Shown here one piece after another: positions 1 to 8,791 of a DNA stretch of 64,000 nt (its first letter is position 1; each line of letters opens with the position of its first letter). The translations under genes were made by a program, and so were the position numbers. The stretch comes from Dolichospermum sp. LEGE 00240. Its GTDB lineage: Bacteria > Cyanobacteriota > Cyanobacteriia > Cyanobacteriales > Nostocaceae. The notes under the pieces are model-generated. The model was not told the origin of the DNA and did no database searches. It saw only the letters and a program-made list of their open reading frames with translations. The stretch is from the NCBI RefSeq assembly GCF_015207875.1, contig NZ_JADEVZ010000013.1, positions 1 to 64,000 of the forward strand, written 5' to 3'.

Positions 1-3000
1 GCATTGCCTGAATTATCAGTAATAGCCAAACCTGGAATCACAAGATCAGCTTCCTTGTGAATACCAGTGCCGTCAGGGTAAGCCCCAAAGAGGCTATCAT
101 AGCTATTCCCTTCTGCTGTGTAAGCATGACCGTATTCTGAGCCTAAACCAGAGCCGCCGCCATCGCTATAGAGACTGGTGGTCTCACCGTAGAGAGTGTC
201 AGCATCGGTGTAGCTGGTGACATAAACGCGGTTGTTATAGAAACTATCCGTTGTTCCAGCGCTCACTGAGTCAATGGTATAGTAGCCAATATTTACTGTC
301 TCATTGGCATAACCACCCAATACTTGACCTGCTGTATAGGTTCCTGCTAAAGCGTAGCCATAACCACTATAACTATCGCCATTACCGTAGGTGTAGGTGT
401 AGTTGAATAGTTGGTTCTGGATGTCAGCTTCAGCGGAGTTACTGAAGTAGGGGTCGGAACTATTGCCACTTGCGTCATAGGCATTGCCAGATTCAGAGCC
501 TAAACCAGAGTAACCTATTCCACTGCTGATATTAGTTGTTGTTCCATAACCCGTATCGCCATCTGTGTAGCCGGTGACATAGACGTAGCCGTTATAGCCT
601 GCGTTAGTATTGCCTAACTCAACGGAGTCAATGGTGTACTGTCCTGTATAGCCTGTCTCATTGGCATAACCATCCAATACTTGACCTGCTGTATAGGTTC
701 CTACTGCTGCGTAGCCATAACCACTGTAACTATCGCCATTACCGTAGCTATAGGTGAAGTTATATTTCTGATTAGCCAGAATGTCGGCTTCGTAGTATTG
801 GCTAAAGTAGGAGTCGGCACTATTGCCATTCACATCATAGGCATTGCCAGATTCATAGCCTAAACCAGAGTAGCCAGTTCCACTGCTGATATTAGTTGTT
901 GTTCCATAACCCGTATCACCATCTGTGTAGCTGGTGACATAGACAAGATTGTTAAAGGAACTATCTAAAGTAGTGGAGGCAATGGAGTCAATGGTGTAAT
1001 AGCCATAATTCCCCGTTTCGTTATAAATGTTGCCAATGGTTTGACCTGCTGTATAAGTACCTTCCACGGCATAAACATAACCCGTATAACTATCCCCATT
1101 ACCGTAGTTATAGGTAAAGTTATATTGGCTGTAAACCGAACCTATGAGAATTGGTTGGGATGTTTCCACATCTAGAGAGTAAGAGGGGTAGTTGGGGTAG
1201 TAGGGGTCAAATAAAGCTAGATCATCCGCTAAAGCAGCACTATCTACTGTGGTTGTGAAATAGTAAGTCCCGGTGGAATTTTCTGTTTGAAAGCGCAGAA
1301 GAGCAAAGCGTTCTAACTGATTCACTCCTATAGCTTGACCCAATTCAAAAGCGGGGAGAGAACCGCCACTAAGGTTGTTAATCAAACCACTGCTATTGTC
1401 TACAGTTCCATCCTGTAACAGTGGGAAATTGGCGGTGATAATGTTGGCGGGGTCAAAGGGCGTATCAATAGATTCCAGAATCAGCCCATCCCAAGCTAAA
1501 TTAAGTCCTAAACCGTTAACCCCAGCCGCATTTCCACGCAGGTCTGCTACCTGTATTTCTACAAAGAAGGAACGATTTAGTCCTACTTGGTTATTGCTGA
1601 TTATTTCACCAGGTGTTCCATCGTTATCTGCCAGCAGATTCAGTCGCACTTGCAGGATAGCAACTATGTCATCATTTACGTTAGTGATTGCCACATTTCC
1701 AGCATTACGTCCGCTATAATTGGGATCTTCGCTGATTGTCTCACCTGTCAAAATCAAGTAGCTCACATCGCCATCATTTAAATCGTCATTAACACCGGTT
1801 ACAGTGATGGTCTGGGGAACATTAAAATTAGTTGGAGTAAATACCAGCGAAGTAACAGAAACTTCCCCTTCTGTTGGATCAGAACTGCTGATAGGAATAA
1901 TGACATCGGCAGTTGGCTGACTGGTTAGCGATACCGTAAAAGTAGCCGTTCCCCCTGCTTCTGTCGTAAACAAACCTGGGGCAGCATCCACACTAATGTT
2001 CACCACATTACCTAATGCACTTTGTACCGCACTGACAATATTTGAACTATTATTTTCCAAAGCCACAACAGAACCATTACCCCCCAATTGAGAAATTAAG
2101 GATTCATAAGCACTGATATTTTCAGGAGTGACCGCAAAAACCGGAACAATCCTTACGCCTGCGGCACTCAGAATACTGGCAACTTGAGCGATACCAGGGT
2201 AATCCTCACCTGTTCCTGCCGGCGTACCATCTAAAATGGCATCTCCGTTGTTGGGTGTGTAAATCCCGGCGAGCGCACCATCCCCTGCAAAATGATAGGG
2301 AGCATCTGTGAAAATAATAGCGAGTCTCTGGGAGTCCGGTCGAAAACCAAGCTCACCTGTACGTAACCCAGTCTGCATTAGAGCTTCCAGTTGAGACTCA
2401 GACCAATCACCCCCGTTTAATATCACCAGATTATCATAGGTGGACTGTACATCTGTGAGATTTGCAGTGAGGGGAAGATCTGTCCGGTAAACATAGTCCG
2501 ACCCAGCGCTTCCAAAGGGAAAAATTGGTTTGTCAACAAAGGAGGCTACCGCAAATTGAGCATTAGGTTCAAAGCTCAGAATATTAGCAATTAAGCCAGG
2601 AATAAGTCCCCTAACCGTTGCAATATCGTCTCCAAATGACCCCGAAAGGTCTTGAACAAAGACAATATCGAGAAGTCCACGACTGTCGTCATTCTGGATG
2701 GTCAAAGTCGCCGTTGATACCCCCAGACTCACACCCTCTGAAGGATTAATAAGTTCCAAGCCAATAGTGTCGCTGGCTTCTACAGTGGTGTCTCCATAAA
2801 TAGGAATTTCGACAGTTTGAGTTTCTTCACCAGGATTAAACGTTACTGTGATCGGGAAATTGGTATTGTTATAGTCTGTTAATTCGCTGATGCTGTCTCC
2901 CCCGGCGGCTGATCCTGGAGAGGCACTGTTGACAACTACTTGGACTGTTTGAGTTTCACTCAGGTCACCAGTTCTGGTTAAAGTTACGGCATTGTTATTG

Positions 3001-3077
3001 ACAAAGCTTCCACTATTGCCTTCGGGAGAGATAAAAGCAGTAGTGCTGAAACTAATATATGCGATGGATTCCGTCAT
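1..3077 (-). CDS. Large Calx-beta/VWA/cohesin-like surface protein, 5' part (runs off left edge)
   Basis: An uninterrupted minus-strand frame of about 1025 codons starts at the ATG at 3077 and leaves the window at base 1, so the C-terminus is missing. Visible order: a Calx-beta-like domain (residues ~1-125), a von Willebrand A domain (~133-335) with the MIDAS motif DLSGS, a second bacterial beta-sandwich of the TTEAGGTATFTV type (~360-465), a cohesin-like beta domain (~470-620), then three Y/G/S-rich repeats of 119-120 residues containing YGNGDSY. There is no N-terminal signal peptide, as is common for cyanobacterial proteins exported by type I secretion; the C-terminal signal would be off-window. 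VWA and Calx-beta domains bind divalent metal and usually mediate adhesion. Likely a secreted or surface-layer adhesin; the function is inferred from domains only. The start has no clear Shine-Dalgarno sequence. Confidence 0.8.
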   Translation of the reverse strand, partial: MTESIAYISFSTTAFISPEGNSGSFVNNNAVTLTRTGDLSETQTVQVVVNSASPGSAAGGDSISELTDYNNTNFPITVTFNPGEETQTVEIPIYGDTTVEASDTIGLELINPSEGVSLGVSTATLTIQNDDSRGLLDIVFVQDLSGSFGDDIATVRGLIPGLIANILSFEPNAQFAVASFVDKPIFPFGSAGSDYVYRTDLPLTANLTDVQSTYDNLVILNGGDWSESQLEALMQTGLRTGELGFRPDSQRLAIIFTDAPYHFAGDGALAGIYTPNNGDAILDGTPAGTGEDYPGIAQVASILSAAGVRIVPVFAVTPENISAYESLISQLGGNGSVVALENNSSNIVSAVQSALGNVVNISVDAAPGLFTTEAGGTATFTVSLTSQPTADVIIPISSSDPTEGEVSVTSLVFTPTNFNVPQTITVTGVNDDLNDGDVSYLILTGETISEDPNYSGRNAGNVAITNVNDDIVAILQVRLNLLADNDGTPGEIISNNQVGLNRSFFVEIQVADLRGNAAGVNGLGLNLAWDGLILESIDTPFDPANIITANFPLLQDGTVDNSSGLINNLSGGSLPAFELGQAIGVNQLERFALLRFQTENSTGTYYFTTTVDSAALADDLALFDPYYPNYPSYSLDVETSQPILIGSVYSQYNFTYNYGNGDSYTGYVYAVEGTYTAGQTIGNIYNETGNYGYYTIDSIASTTLDSSFNNLVYVTSYTDGDTGYGTTTNISSGTGYSGLGYESGNAYDVNGNSADSYFSQYYEADILANQKYNFTYSYGNGDSYSGYGYAAVGTYTAGQVLDGYANETGYTGQYTIDSVELGNTNAGYNGYVYVTGYTDGDTGYGTTTNISSGIGYSGLGSESGNAYDASGNSSDPYFSNSAEADIQNQLFNYTYTYGNGDSYSGYGYALAGTYTAGQVLGGYANETVNIGYYTIDSVSAGTTDSFYNNRVYVTSYTDADTLYGETTSLYSDGGGSGLGSEYGHAYTAEGNSYDSLFGAYPDGTGIHKEADLVIPGLAITDNSGN
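30..1110 (-). repeat. Three in-gene repeats of 357-360 bp
   Basis: The DNA encoding YGNGDSY recurs at 372-390, 729-747 and 1089-1107, a spacing of 357 and 360 bp. Flanking blocks such as those for TGYGTTTNISSG and YTAGQ recur in the same order. The repeats are close enough at DNA level to suggest recent duplication within the gene. Confidence 0.85.
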
Positions 3078-3536
3078 AAATATGACTCTGTATATTGTAT
3101 ATGTTCGCTTTTTTTAGTATACACTATAGATGACTAAGTTCCGTACTGACTATTACTGACTTTGTACTGACTTCGATCGCATATATATTAAGTTTTTTTA
3201 AAAGTATACATGAATTGTTCCTACAATTTTTTTCACCGGATGTCTACTATACCTTTGCTATTTTCTCGTAAGTTGGGTTTCGGACCTTAACCCAACAGAC
3301 GAATCAAGGCTTTTTTCAATTGAGCGCAGGCATTAATGTGTGATATATCTATCTTTGGATAGATGACAGATAAGCCTCAAGGCATAAGCTTGACAGTTGC
3401 TTAATTGGTGCGTTAAGATGCCAAAGAGAAATTAAAAATTAAAGTCATAAATTACCTAAAATAGGCGAATTTAAGCGTAAAAATGAACCATCGTCTGTAC
3501 GCTTTCACCATGGGAATAACCACTTAACAAAAATCA
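3078..3536. other. Intergenic, divergent 5' regions
   Basis: No credible gene. The stretch is AT-rich and must hold the promoters of the minus-strand exoprotein gene and of the plus-strand NB-ARC remnant. It contains a short imperfect inverted repeat of the GTTGGGTTTC / AACCCAAC type around 3272-3298, related to the element at 55087-55162. Confidence 0.5.
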
Positions 3537-4510
3537 ATGCCAAGATCACTATGCCTTCGTTATGACTGTATTGACAAGGTTAGGGTGGCTGTTACACGCA
3601 GTGGATATGCTAACCAAAGAGCCTTAGCTGATGATACCGGATTATCCTTAGCTACAGTTAGTAATTTCTTAACTGGTAAACCTGTTAACTATAGAACCGT
3701 TGAAGAACTATGTCGCAAATTAAATCTAGATTGGCAAGAAATTACCACTAGCAGCGATGAAGTAATATCTACCCCCCCGCAATCCGGACAAATACGCAAA
3801 AAAAAAACAATTTCAATAAATTCCAAGATTGGGGAACAGCAATTGATATTTCACCATTTTACGGACGCAGGGAAGAACTCATACAGCTAGAATCATGGAT
3901 TATCCAAGATAGCTGTCGGTTGGTAGGATTGTTCGGTATCAGTGGAGTTGGTAAAACAGCTTTAGCTACTCAACTAGCAAAACAGATTGGGGGTGAGTTT
4001 GATTGCGTTTTTTGGCGTTCAGTGCCTACTGTTCCATCTTTTGAGAGTATGATCACTGACTTGCTATCTTTTGTCTCTAATCACAAAGAAAGCAAATCCG
4101 ACATTAATCGAGTTATCCATTATTTGCGTACTCGTCGTTGTCTGATTATCTTGGATAATCTTGACCCGGCTTCAGATATTAATTATATAAAATATACTCA
4201 ACTCACCCAAATAATTGCGGAAACACACCATCAAAGCTGTCTGATTTTCACCAGTCAATCCAAACCTGCTGAAGTTGGTTTTATGGAGAGGTGGACATTA
4301 TCAGTACGTTCTTTGGGATTATTGGGTTCATCAGAAATAGCTTTTTCCCTAATCCAATCAAAACAATTATTGGGAACTGATGAACAAAAATATGAACTAT
4401 GCTATCTCTATGGAAATAATCCCCTCAAAATTAAAGTGGTTGTTAGTACCATCATTGACTTATTTGATGGTGACATTGGTAAGTTTCTAGAAGAAAAAAG
4501 TACCCGTTAG
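3537..4510 (+). pseudogene. Broken XRE-HTH / NB-ARC (STAND) ATPase gene
   Basis: Two adjacent frames together give the start of the cyanobacterial HTH-NB-ARC family. The first (3537-3890) encodes an XRE-like helix-turn-helix with motif LSLATVSNFLTGKPVNYRT. The second (open before 3920 and running to 4510) encodes FYGRREELIQLE, the P-loop GISGVGKTAL and the Walker B LIILDNLD. The frame changes at a run of ten A residues (3798-3807); one extra A would join them. The product stops about 200 residues after the P-loop, whereas family members usually carry long WD40 or TPR sensor regions, so the gene is also 3'-truncated, 24 bp before the next gene. Either a pseudogene or a short protein made by slippage on the A tract. 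STAND ATPases are often signalling or anti-phage proteins; no function is claimed for this remnant. Confidence 0.75.
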
Positions 4511-4534
4511 ACTCTCAAATAGATTATTCCGCCT

Positions 4535-5665
4535 ATGCGTCTGAGTTCACTTGATGTGTTTCGTGGTATCACCATTGCAGCGATGATTCTCGCTAATATG
4601 GCCGGAGTTGCAGATGATGTTTATCGTCCCCTCAGTCATGCCAAATGGCACGGTTGTACACCTACTGATTTAATATTTCCCTGCTTTTTATTCATTGTCG
4701 GTGTAGCAATGACCTTTTCTTTAGCAAAATATACCGCCCAGAACAAACCCACCAAAGCAGTTTATTTACGCATCCTGCGCCGGACTGCGATTCTATTTAT
4801 ATTGGGTTTAGTATTAAATGGTTTTTGGAATCAAGGTGTTGGGACTTTTGATTTAAGTAGTATCCGCTTGATGGGGATATTACAACGGATTGCTTTAACT
4901 TATCTTTTTGCATCTTTAATAGTTTTAAAATTACCTCGCAAAAGTCAATGGTTAGTAGCAGGAGGATTACTAATTGCTTATTGGTTGACAATGATGTATG
5001 TTCCTGTTCCTGATTATGGTGCGGGAGTGCTGACGCGAGAAGGTAATTTTGGTGCATTTATTGATAGATTAATTATTCCCAAAGCACATTTGTATAAGGG
5101 TGATGGGTTTAATTTTATGGGAGACCCTGAAGGACTCTTTAGCACTATTCCGGCAATAGTTAGCGTTTTAGCTGGTTATTTTACAGGGGAATGGATTAAA
5201 GATAAAAAACAGGCTAGTTCACAAACTAGCATGGATTTAGTATTGTTTGGTTTGTGTTGTTTGGTAATTGCAATTATTTGGGATGTGTCATTTCCCATTA
5301 ATAAGAAAATTTGGACGAGTTCCTATGTTTTATTTACCTCTGGTTGGGCGTTAATGTTATTAGCAGCTTGTTATGAGTTGATAGAGGTGAGGCTAATTAA
5401 ACGCTGGAGTAAGCCTTTTGAGATCATGGGATTAAATGCGATCGCTCTTTTTGTAGCTTCTGTATTTCTAATTAAAATCATAGCCAAAACTCAACTGGGT
5501 ACAGGTGAAACTGCTGTTAGTATCTATAATTGGATTTACAAAAATATCTTTGCATCTTGGGCAGGAAATTTCAATGGCTCATTTTTGTTTGCATTTATTA
5601 CCTTGTTATTTTGGTATGGTGTGGCTGTGTTAATGTATCAGAAACGCTGGTTTATTAAAGTGTAA
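4535..5665 (+). CDS. Membrane acyltransferase, HGSNAT-like (COG4299/DUF5009 type)
   Basis: A 376-residue polytopic membrane protein beginning MRLSSLDVFRGITIA, the characteristic N-terminus of the heparan-alpha-glucosaminide N-acetyltransferase-like (NagX/COG4299) family. About ten hydrophobic segments are visible. The conserved motifs DVFRG, TPTDLIFPCFLFIVG and LMGILQRIALTY are present and the length is typical. Members are thought to move acyl groups across the membrane onto sugars; the bacterial substrate is generally unknown. A strong hairpin at 5701-5739 follows the stop codon. It lies 24 bp after the NB-ARC remnant and may have been brought next to it by the deletion that truncated that gene. 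Confidence 0.8.
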   Translation: MRLSSLDVFRGITIAAMILANMAGVADDVYRPLSHAKWHGCTPTDLIFPCFLFIVGVAMTFSLAKYTAQNKPTKAVYLRILRRTAILFILGLVLNGFWNQGVGTFDLSSIRLMGILQRIALTYLFASLIVLKLPRKSQWLVAGGLLIAYWLTMMYVPVPDYGAGVLTREGNFGAFIDRLIIPKAHLYKGDGFNFMGDPEGLFSTIPAIVSVLAGYFTGEWIKDKKQASSQTSMDLVLFGLCCLVIAIIWDVSFPINKKIWTSSYVLFTSGWALMLLAACYELIEVRLIKRWSKPFEIMGLNAIALFVASVFLIKIIAKTQLGTGETAVSIYNWIYKNIFASWAGNFNGSFLFAFITLLFWYGVAVLMYQKRWFIKV

Positions 5666-5700
5666 ATAAAGTTCTGTTGGGACAGGCATATTGACCAGAG

Positions 5701-5739
5701 ATCAGATCCCCGACTTCTTAAAGAAGTCGGGGATCTGAT
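5701..5739. terminator. Perfect 19-bp inverted repeat (AAGAAGTCGGGGATC family)
   Basis: Arms at 5701-5719 and 5721-5739 are perfect complements around a single base; the right arm reads AAGAAGTCGGGGATCTGAT. It lies 36 bp after the stop of the acyltransferase gene and before galE. The same hairpin family recurs at 6887, 12968, 20685, 21307 and 41602, always in gaps. It could act as an intrinsic-like terminator but lacks a T tract, so it may instead be a dispersed repeat. Confidence 0.65.
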
Positions 5740-5792
5740 TTCAAATTAAGCTAAATTAGATTAACAAAATGACCATCAAGGAGAAATAAACT

Positions 5793-6791
5793 ATGTCAGC
5801 GAGAAAACCTAGCATTTTGGTGACGGGAGGAGCAGGATATATTGGTTCTCATACAGTGTTAGCACTCAAGCAAGCTGGTTATGAGGTAGTCATCCTGGAT
5901 AACTTGGTGTATGGACATCGGGATTTGGTAGAAGAGGTTTTAGAGGTAGAATTGATTGAAGGGGATACGAGCGATCGCACTTTATTAGATAATCTTTTTC
6001 AGAGTCGCCATTTTGCCGCAGTTATGCACTTTTCCGCCTATGCTTATGTAGGTGAATCTGTCACTGACCCAGCTAAATACTACCGGAATAATGTTTTAGG
6101 AACGTTGACATTATTAGAGTCAATGTTAGCAGCTTCAATTCATAAATTCGTCTTTTCTTCCACCTGTGCCACCTATGGTGTACCGAATTTTATTCCGATT
6201 ACGGAAGATCATCCCCAAAATCCCATTAATCCCTATGGTGCAACTAAATTAATGGTAGAAAGGATATTAACTGATTTTGATGTGGCATACAATTTTAAAT
6301 CAGTACGTTTCCGCTATTTTAATGCTGCTGGCGCTAACCCTGAAGGATTATTAGGAGAAGATCATCATCCCGAAACCCATTTAATCCCTTTAGTGTTACA
6401 AACAGCATTAGGTCAACGGGAAGCTATTAGCATTTTTGGGACTGATTATCCTACTCCTGATGGTACTTGTATTCGGGATTATATTCATGTCAATGATTTA
6501 GCCGATGCTCATATTTTGGGACTAGAATATTTATTAAATGGTGGTGAAAGCGAAGTTTTTAACTTAGGTAATGGTAACGGTTTTTCAGTGAGGGAAGTGA
6601 TTGCTGCGGCAGAAGATGTCACAGGTATGGTAATATCAGTCAAGGAATGCGATCGCCGTCCCGGAGATCCTCCAGCCTTAATTGGTACAAGCGAAAAAGC
6701 TCAGAAAATCTTGAATTGGCAACCCCAATATCCAGGTATTAAAGATATCGTCTCTCACGCTTGGCAATGGCATCAACAAAGGCATAAATAA
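5793..6791 (+). CDS. galE: UDP-glucose 4-epimerase
   Basis: A 332-residue extended short-chain dehydrogenase. The NAD-binding motif GGAGYIG is at residues ~12-18, the catalytic serine region FSSTCATYG at ~120-128, and the Tyr-Lys pair in NPYGATK at ~147-153. It interconverts UDP-glucose and UDP-galactose for polysaccharide and glycolipid synthesis in the cytoplasm. Length and motifs are typical of bacterial GalE. The start at 5793 follows AAGGAG 10 bp upstream. The hairpin at 5701-5739 separates it from the upstream gene, so it is probably transcribed alone. An 80-bp piece of this gene (5916-5995) recurs at 8520-8599 at about 95% identity. Confidence 0.95.
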   Translation: MSARKPSILVTGGAGYIGSHTVLALKQAGYEVVILDNLVYGHRDLVEEVLEVELIEGDTSDRTLLDNLFQSRHFAAVMHFSAYAYVGESVTDPAKYYRNNVLGTLTLLESMLAASIHKFVFSSTCATYGVPNFIPITEDHPQNPINPYGATKLMVERILTDFDVAYNFKSVRFRYFNAAGANPEGLLGEDHHPETHLIPLVLQTALGQREAISIFGTDYPTPDGTCIRDYIHVNDLADAHILGLEYLLNGGESEVFNLGNGNGFSVREVIAAAEDVTGMVISVKECDRRPGDPPALIGTSEKAQKILNWQPQYPGIKDIVSHAWQWHQQRHK

Positions 6792-6886
6792 AAGCCTTAG
6801 AAGATGTCGTCTCGTTCGCATAGCGTTCCGAAGGAATAGAGATAGCGCGACCTAGGAATCGCATTGTTTGTGAGAAATGCGGGTCA

Positions 6887-6917
6887 GATACCCGATTTCT
6901 CTAAGAAGTCGGGTATC
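6887..6917. terminator. Hairpin repeat, GATACCCGATTTCT family
   Basis: Inverted repeat downstream of galE with the loop CTA, a variant of the hairpin family at 5701. It abuts the MITE copy at 6919-7056, and its right arm contains GGTATC, which recurs on the far side of that MITE. Confidence 0.55.
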
Positions 6918-6918
6918 A

Positions 6919-7056
6919 CATGAGTTCGACATAACGATAATTTGTGGAAAACTCACCCCACGTAGGAGTCTCAAGCCCTTATTCTCTCGTTGAAAAAATC
7001 ATAACTCCGTTCGCGTAGCGTCTCCGAAGGAGAAACTCCGAACTCAGAACTCAGGT
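6919..7056. mobile_element. MITE family A, copy 1
   Basis: About 138 bp bounded by TGAGTTCG and a degenerate AACTCAG end. The interior holds the palindromic module GTTCGCGTAGCGTCTCCGAA. GGTATC occurs on both sides (6912-6917 and 7057-7062), consistent with a target duplication. It shares its internal sequence with copies at 23505, 49475 and 52727. It has no coding capacity. Confidence 0.7.
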
Positions 7057-7160
7057 GGTATCTTGTTGGTAAACAAGTCCCTTCTCCTTCACAAGGGGGT
7101 AAAATAGTAAAATGACAGATGCTACTGTTATTGTCCCCAAAATAACTATCACGAAAATAT

Positions 7161-7658
7161 ATGACAACCAACCCACCAATTCTCACTTATACTCTGGAAG
7201 AAATATTATCTCGTTTGGATCAAAAGATAGAGAAGCAATTTACCGAAGTTAACCAAAAAATGGATCGGCAATTTGCTGAAGTCAATCAAAAGTTTACTGA
7301 AGTCAACCAAAAACTAGAAACTATTGATGGTAGACTAAATAAACTGGAAATTGGACAAGCAGAACTATCAGGGGAAATTAAAACCTTAGATAAAAAACTA
7401 TCAGGGGAAATTAAAACCCTAGACGAAAAACTATCAGGGGAAATTAAAACCCTAGACGAAAAACTATCAGGGGAAATTAAAACCCTAGACGAAAAACTAT
7501 CAGGGGAAATTAAAACCCTAGACGAAAAAGTTATTGGTATTGATAAAAGACTAGATAACCAAGAATTTATTAATCGTGGAGTTCTAGTAGCAGTGATTAT
7601 CGCCTTAATTAGTGGAGTAGTCAAACTATTCGGTTTCTTCCCCACTGGTAAAATCTGA
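7161..7658 (+). CDS. Coiled-coil membrane-anchored protein with hendecad repeats
   Basis: A 165-residue protein of unknown function. Residues ~10-60 are charged and helical. Residues ~69-123 are five near-identical 11-residue units, LSGEIKTLDEK, which form a hendecad coiled coil. Residues ~137-160 are a C-terminal membrane segment (LVAVIIALISGVVKLFGFF). The 11-residue unit corresponds to a 33-bp DNA tandem repeat, so copy number is probably variable. Similar short coiled-coil plus TM proteins are common in cyanobacteria without known function. Its last 114 bp recur at 8282-8395. Confidence 0.75.
   Translation: MTTNPPILTYTLEEILSRLDQKIEKQFTEVNQKMDRQFAEVNQKFTEVNQKLETIDGRLNKLEIGQAELSGEIKTLDKKLSGEIKTLDEKLSGEIKTLDEKLSGEIKTLDEKLSGEIKTLDEKVIGIDKRLDNQEFINRGVLVAVIIALISGVVKLFGFFPTGKI
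7365..7529 (+). repeat. Five 33-bp tandem repeats inside the coiled-coil gene
   Basis: Units start at 7365, 7398, 7431, 7464 and 7497, each encoding LSGEIKTLDEK. The last four are almost identical at DNA level and the first differs slightly, implying recent slippage expansion in frame. Confidence 0.9.
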
Positions 7659-7708
7659 AAACCTTAATTGTATACAAAACTCATTTTCAGTCATAGAAAA
7701 TATAAAAT

Positions 7709-7904
7709 ATGAAAAGCAAAATTGCGAAAATTATACCCTTCTTCTGTTGCTTTACCCTTGGTTTGACCCCTATGGTAGCCTATGGTCAATTATCTGTTTC
7801 TCCTTTAACAATTCAACGCAAAGCAGAATCAGGACAAGCTAGGGGAGTGATTGAAATTTATAATGCCTCTAATAAACCCTATCGAGCTAGAGTTTCCTTG
7901 TCAC
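7709..7904 (+). pseudogene. 5' fragment of a PapD-like periplasmic chaperone gene
   Basis: Encodes a signal peptide (MKSKIAKIIPFFCC... to an AYGQ cleavage region) followed by LSVSPLTIQRKAESGQARGVIEI, which resembles the first beta strands of bacterial pilus-chaperone-like proteins. The similarity stops near 7904, where transposase sequence begins in another frame. About 65 residues remain of a family normally over 230 residues long. Family assignment is from recall of the motif, so moderate. Confidence 0.5.
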
Positions 7905-8283
7905 AAGAACCTAGCTGCTGATGTTGCCATATTATATCTACCAGATGAAGAATCTCTCCAGGAAATAACCAGAAGCGAATTTGTAACAATTCATGATACC
8001 CATTGGGGAATTGAAAGTTTTCACAGAGCCATTAAACAAGTATGTGGAATTTGTCGATTTATGGTGAGAGATAGCCAAGCAATCAAAACACACATATTTT
8101 GTTCACTTCAAGCATTTGCTCGTTTAGAAAAAATGCGCTCTGAAAACATAATTTCTAATTGGTATGAAGTGCAAAGAAACTTATTCACTTTAGTTGTGCG
8201 CGACTACATTGTGGACAATCTTACCAATGCTTGTGCTGCTTCATCAACATAGATTCATTTTTTTGTCAATGCGTAAGTCCTAA
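7905..8283 (+). mobile_element. Insertion-sequence 3' fragment (DDE transposase C-terminus and right end)
   Basis: One frame (about 7905-8252) encodes the last ~110 residues of an IS4/IS701-like DDE transposase. The segment with HWGIESFHRAIKQ carries the catalytic glutamate and the downstream basic residues. It is followed by the element end TGCGTAAGTCCTAA at 8270-8283. The 5' part of the transposase, its first two aspartates and the left end are absent. The same terminal sequence is seen at 25481-25494 and at both ends of the element at 43537-43660. Confidence 0.65.
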
Positions 8284-8395
8284 AAGATTAGATAACCAAG
8301 AATTTATTAATCGTGGAGTTCTAGTAGCGGTGATTATTGCCTTAATTAGTGGAGTAGTCAAACTATTCGGTTTCTTCCCCAGCAGCAAAATTTGA
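8282..8395 (+). pseudogene. Duplicate of the coiled-coil gene 3' end
   Basis: Collinear without gaps with 7545-7658 (constant offset of 737 bp), including the membrane segment and the stop codon. A handful of substitutions have accumulated, mostly at the end. There is no start, so it is a non-functional shard. It begins exactly at the IS right end. Confidence 0.85.
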
Positions 8396-8791
8396 AAATT
8401 CTAATCGGAGTAAAACTGAAGGAAAAATCAAGGGTTTGAGTGATTACCCAGGGATGCATCACTACGCTGCGCTAAGTTCAGCAGAACTTTTCAAACACCC
8501 TCTTAGAGGTTGATAGTTGCATCGGGATTTGGTAGAACAGGTTTTACAAGTAGAATTGATTGAAGGGGATACCAGCGATCGCACTTTATTAGATAATCTG
8601 GTGTTGCTGAGTAAAAGTATGATTTTATTATGCCTACGGCACGCTGCGCGAACACGCAGAAACGCTCCAGGCACAGAGAGTAAGAGTTTGAGAGATGAAG
8701 TTTTCGACTTTCATACCCCAATTCACCAACACCAGATTTACAAGGAATATTCGGTAAGCGTAAAGCTCAGTGGCTAAAGCCGCTGAGAGTG
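8396..8791. other. Intergenic debris between the shard region and the RND gene
   Basis: No intact gene. It holds the galE shard at 8520-8599 and small palindromic sequences around 8460-8475 and 8630-8665 (ACGCTGCGC type) of the kind dispersed in cyanobacterial genomes. Confidence 0.6.
8520..8599 (+). pseudogene. 80-bp shard of galE
   Basis: Matches 5916-5995 inside galE with 4 mismatches in 80 bp and no gaps, in the same orientation. It includes the HIP1 site of the parent. There is no similarity to galE on either side. Confidence 0.9.

Noticed and set aside
7286-7645. Minus-strand frame of LISPDSFSSRV repeats
   Set aside because: Antisense shadow of the coiled-coil gene repeats.
8462-8777. 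Short frames on both strands around the galE shard
   Set aside because: They are built from a galE fragment and palindromic repeats and have no coherent protein.
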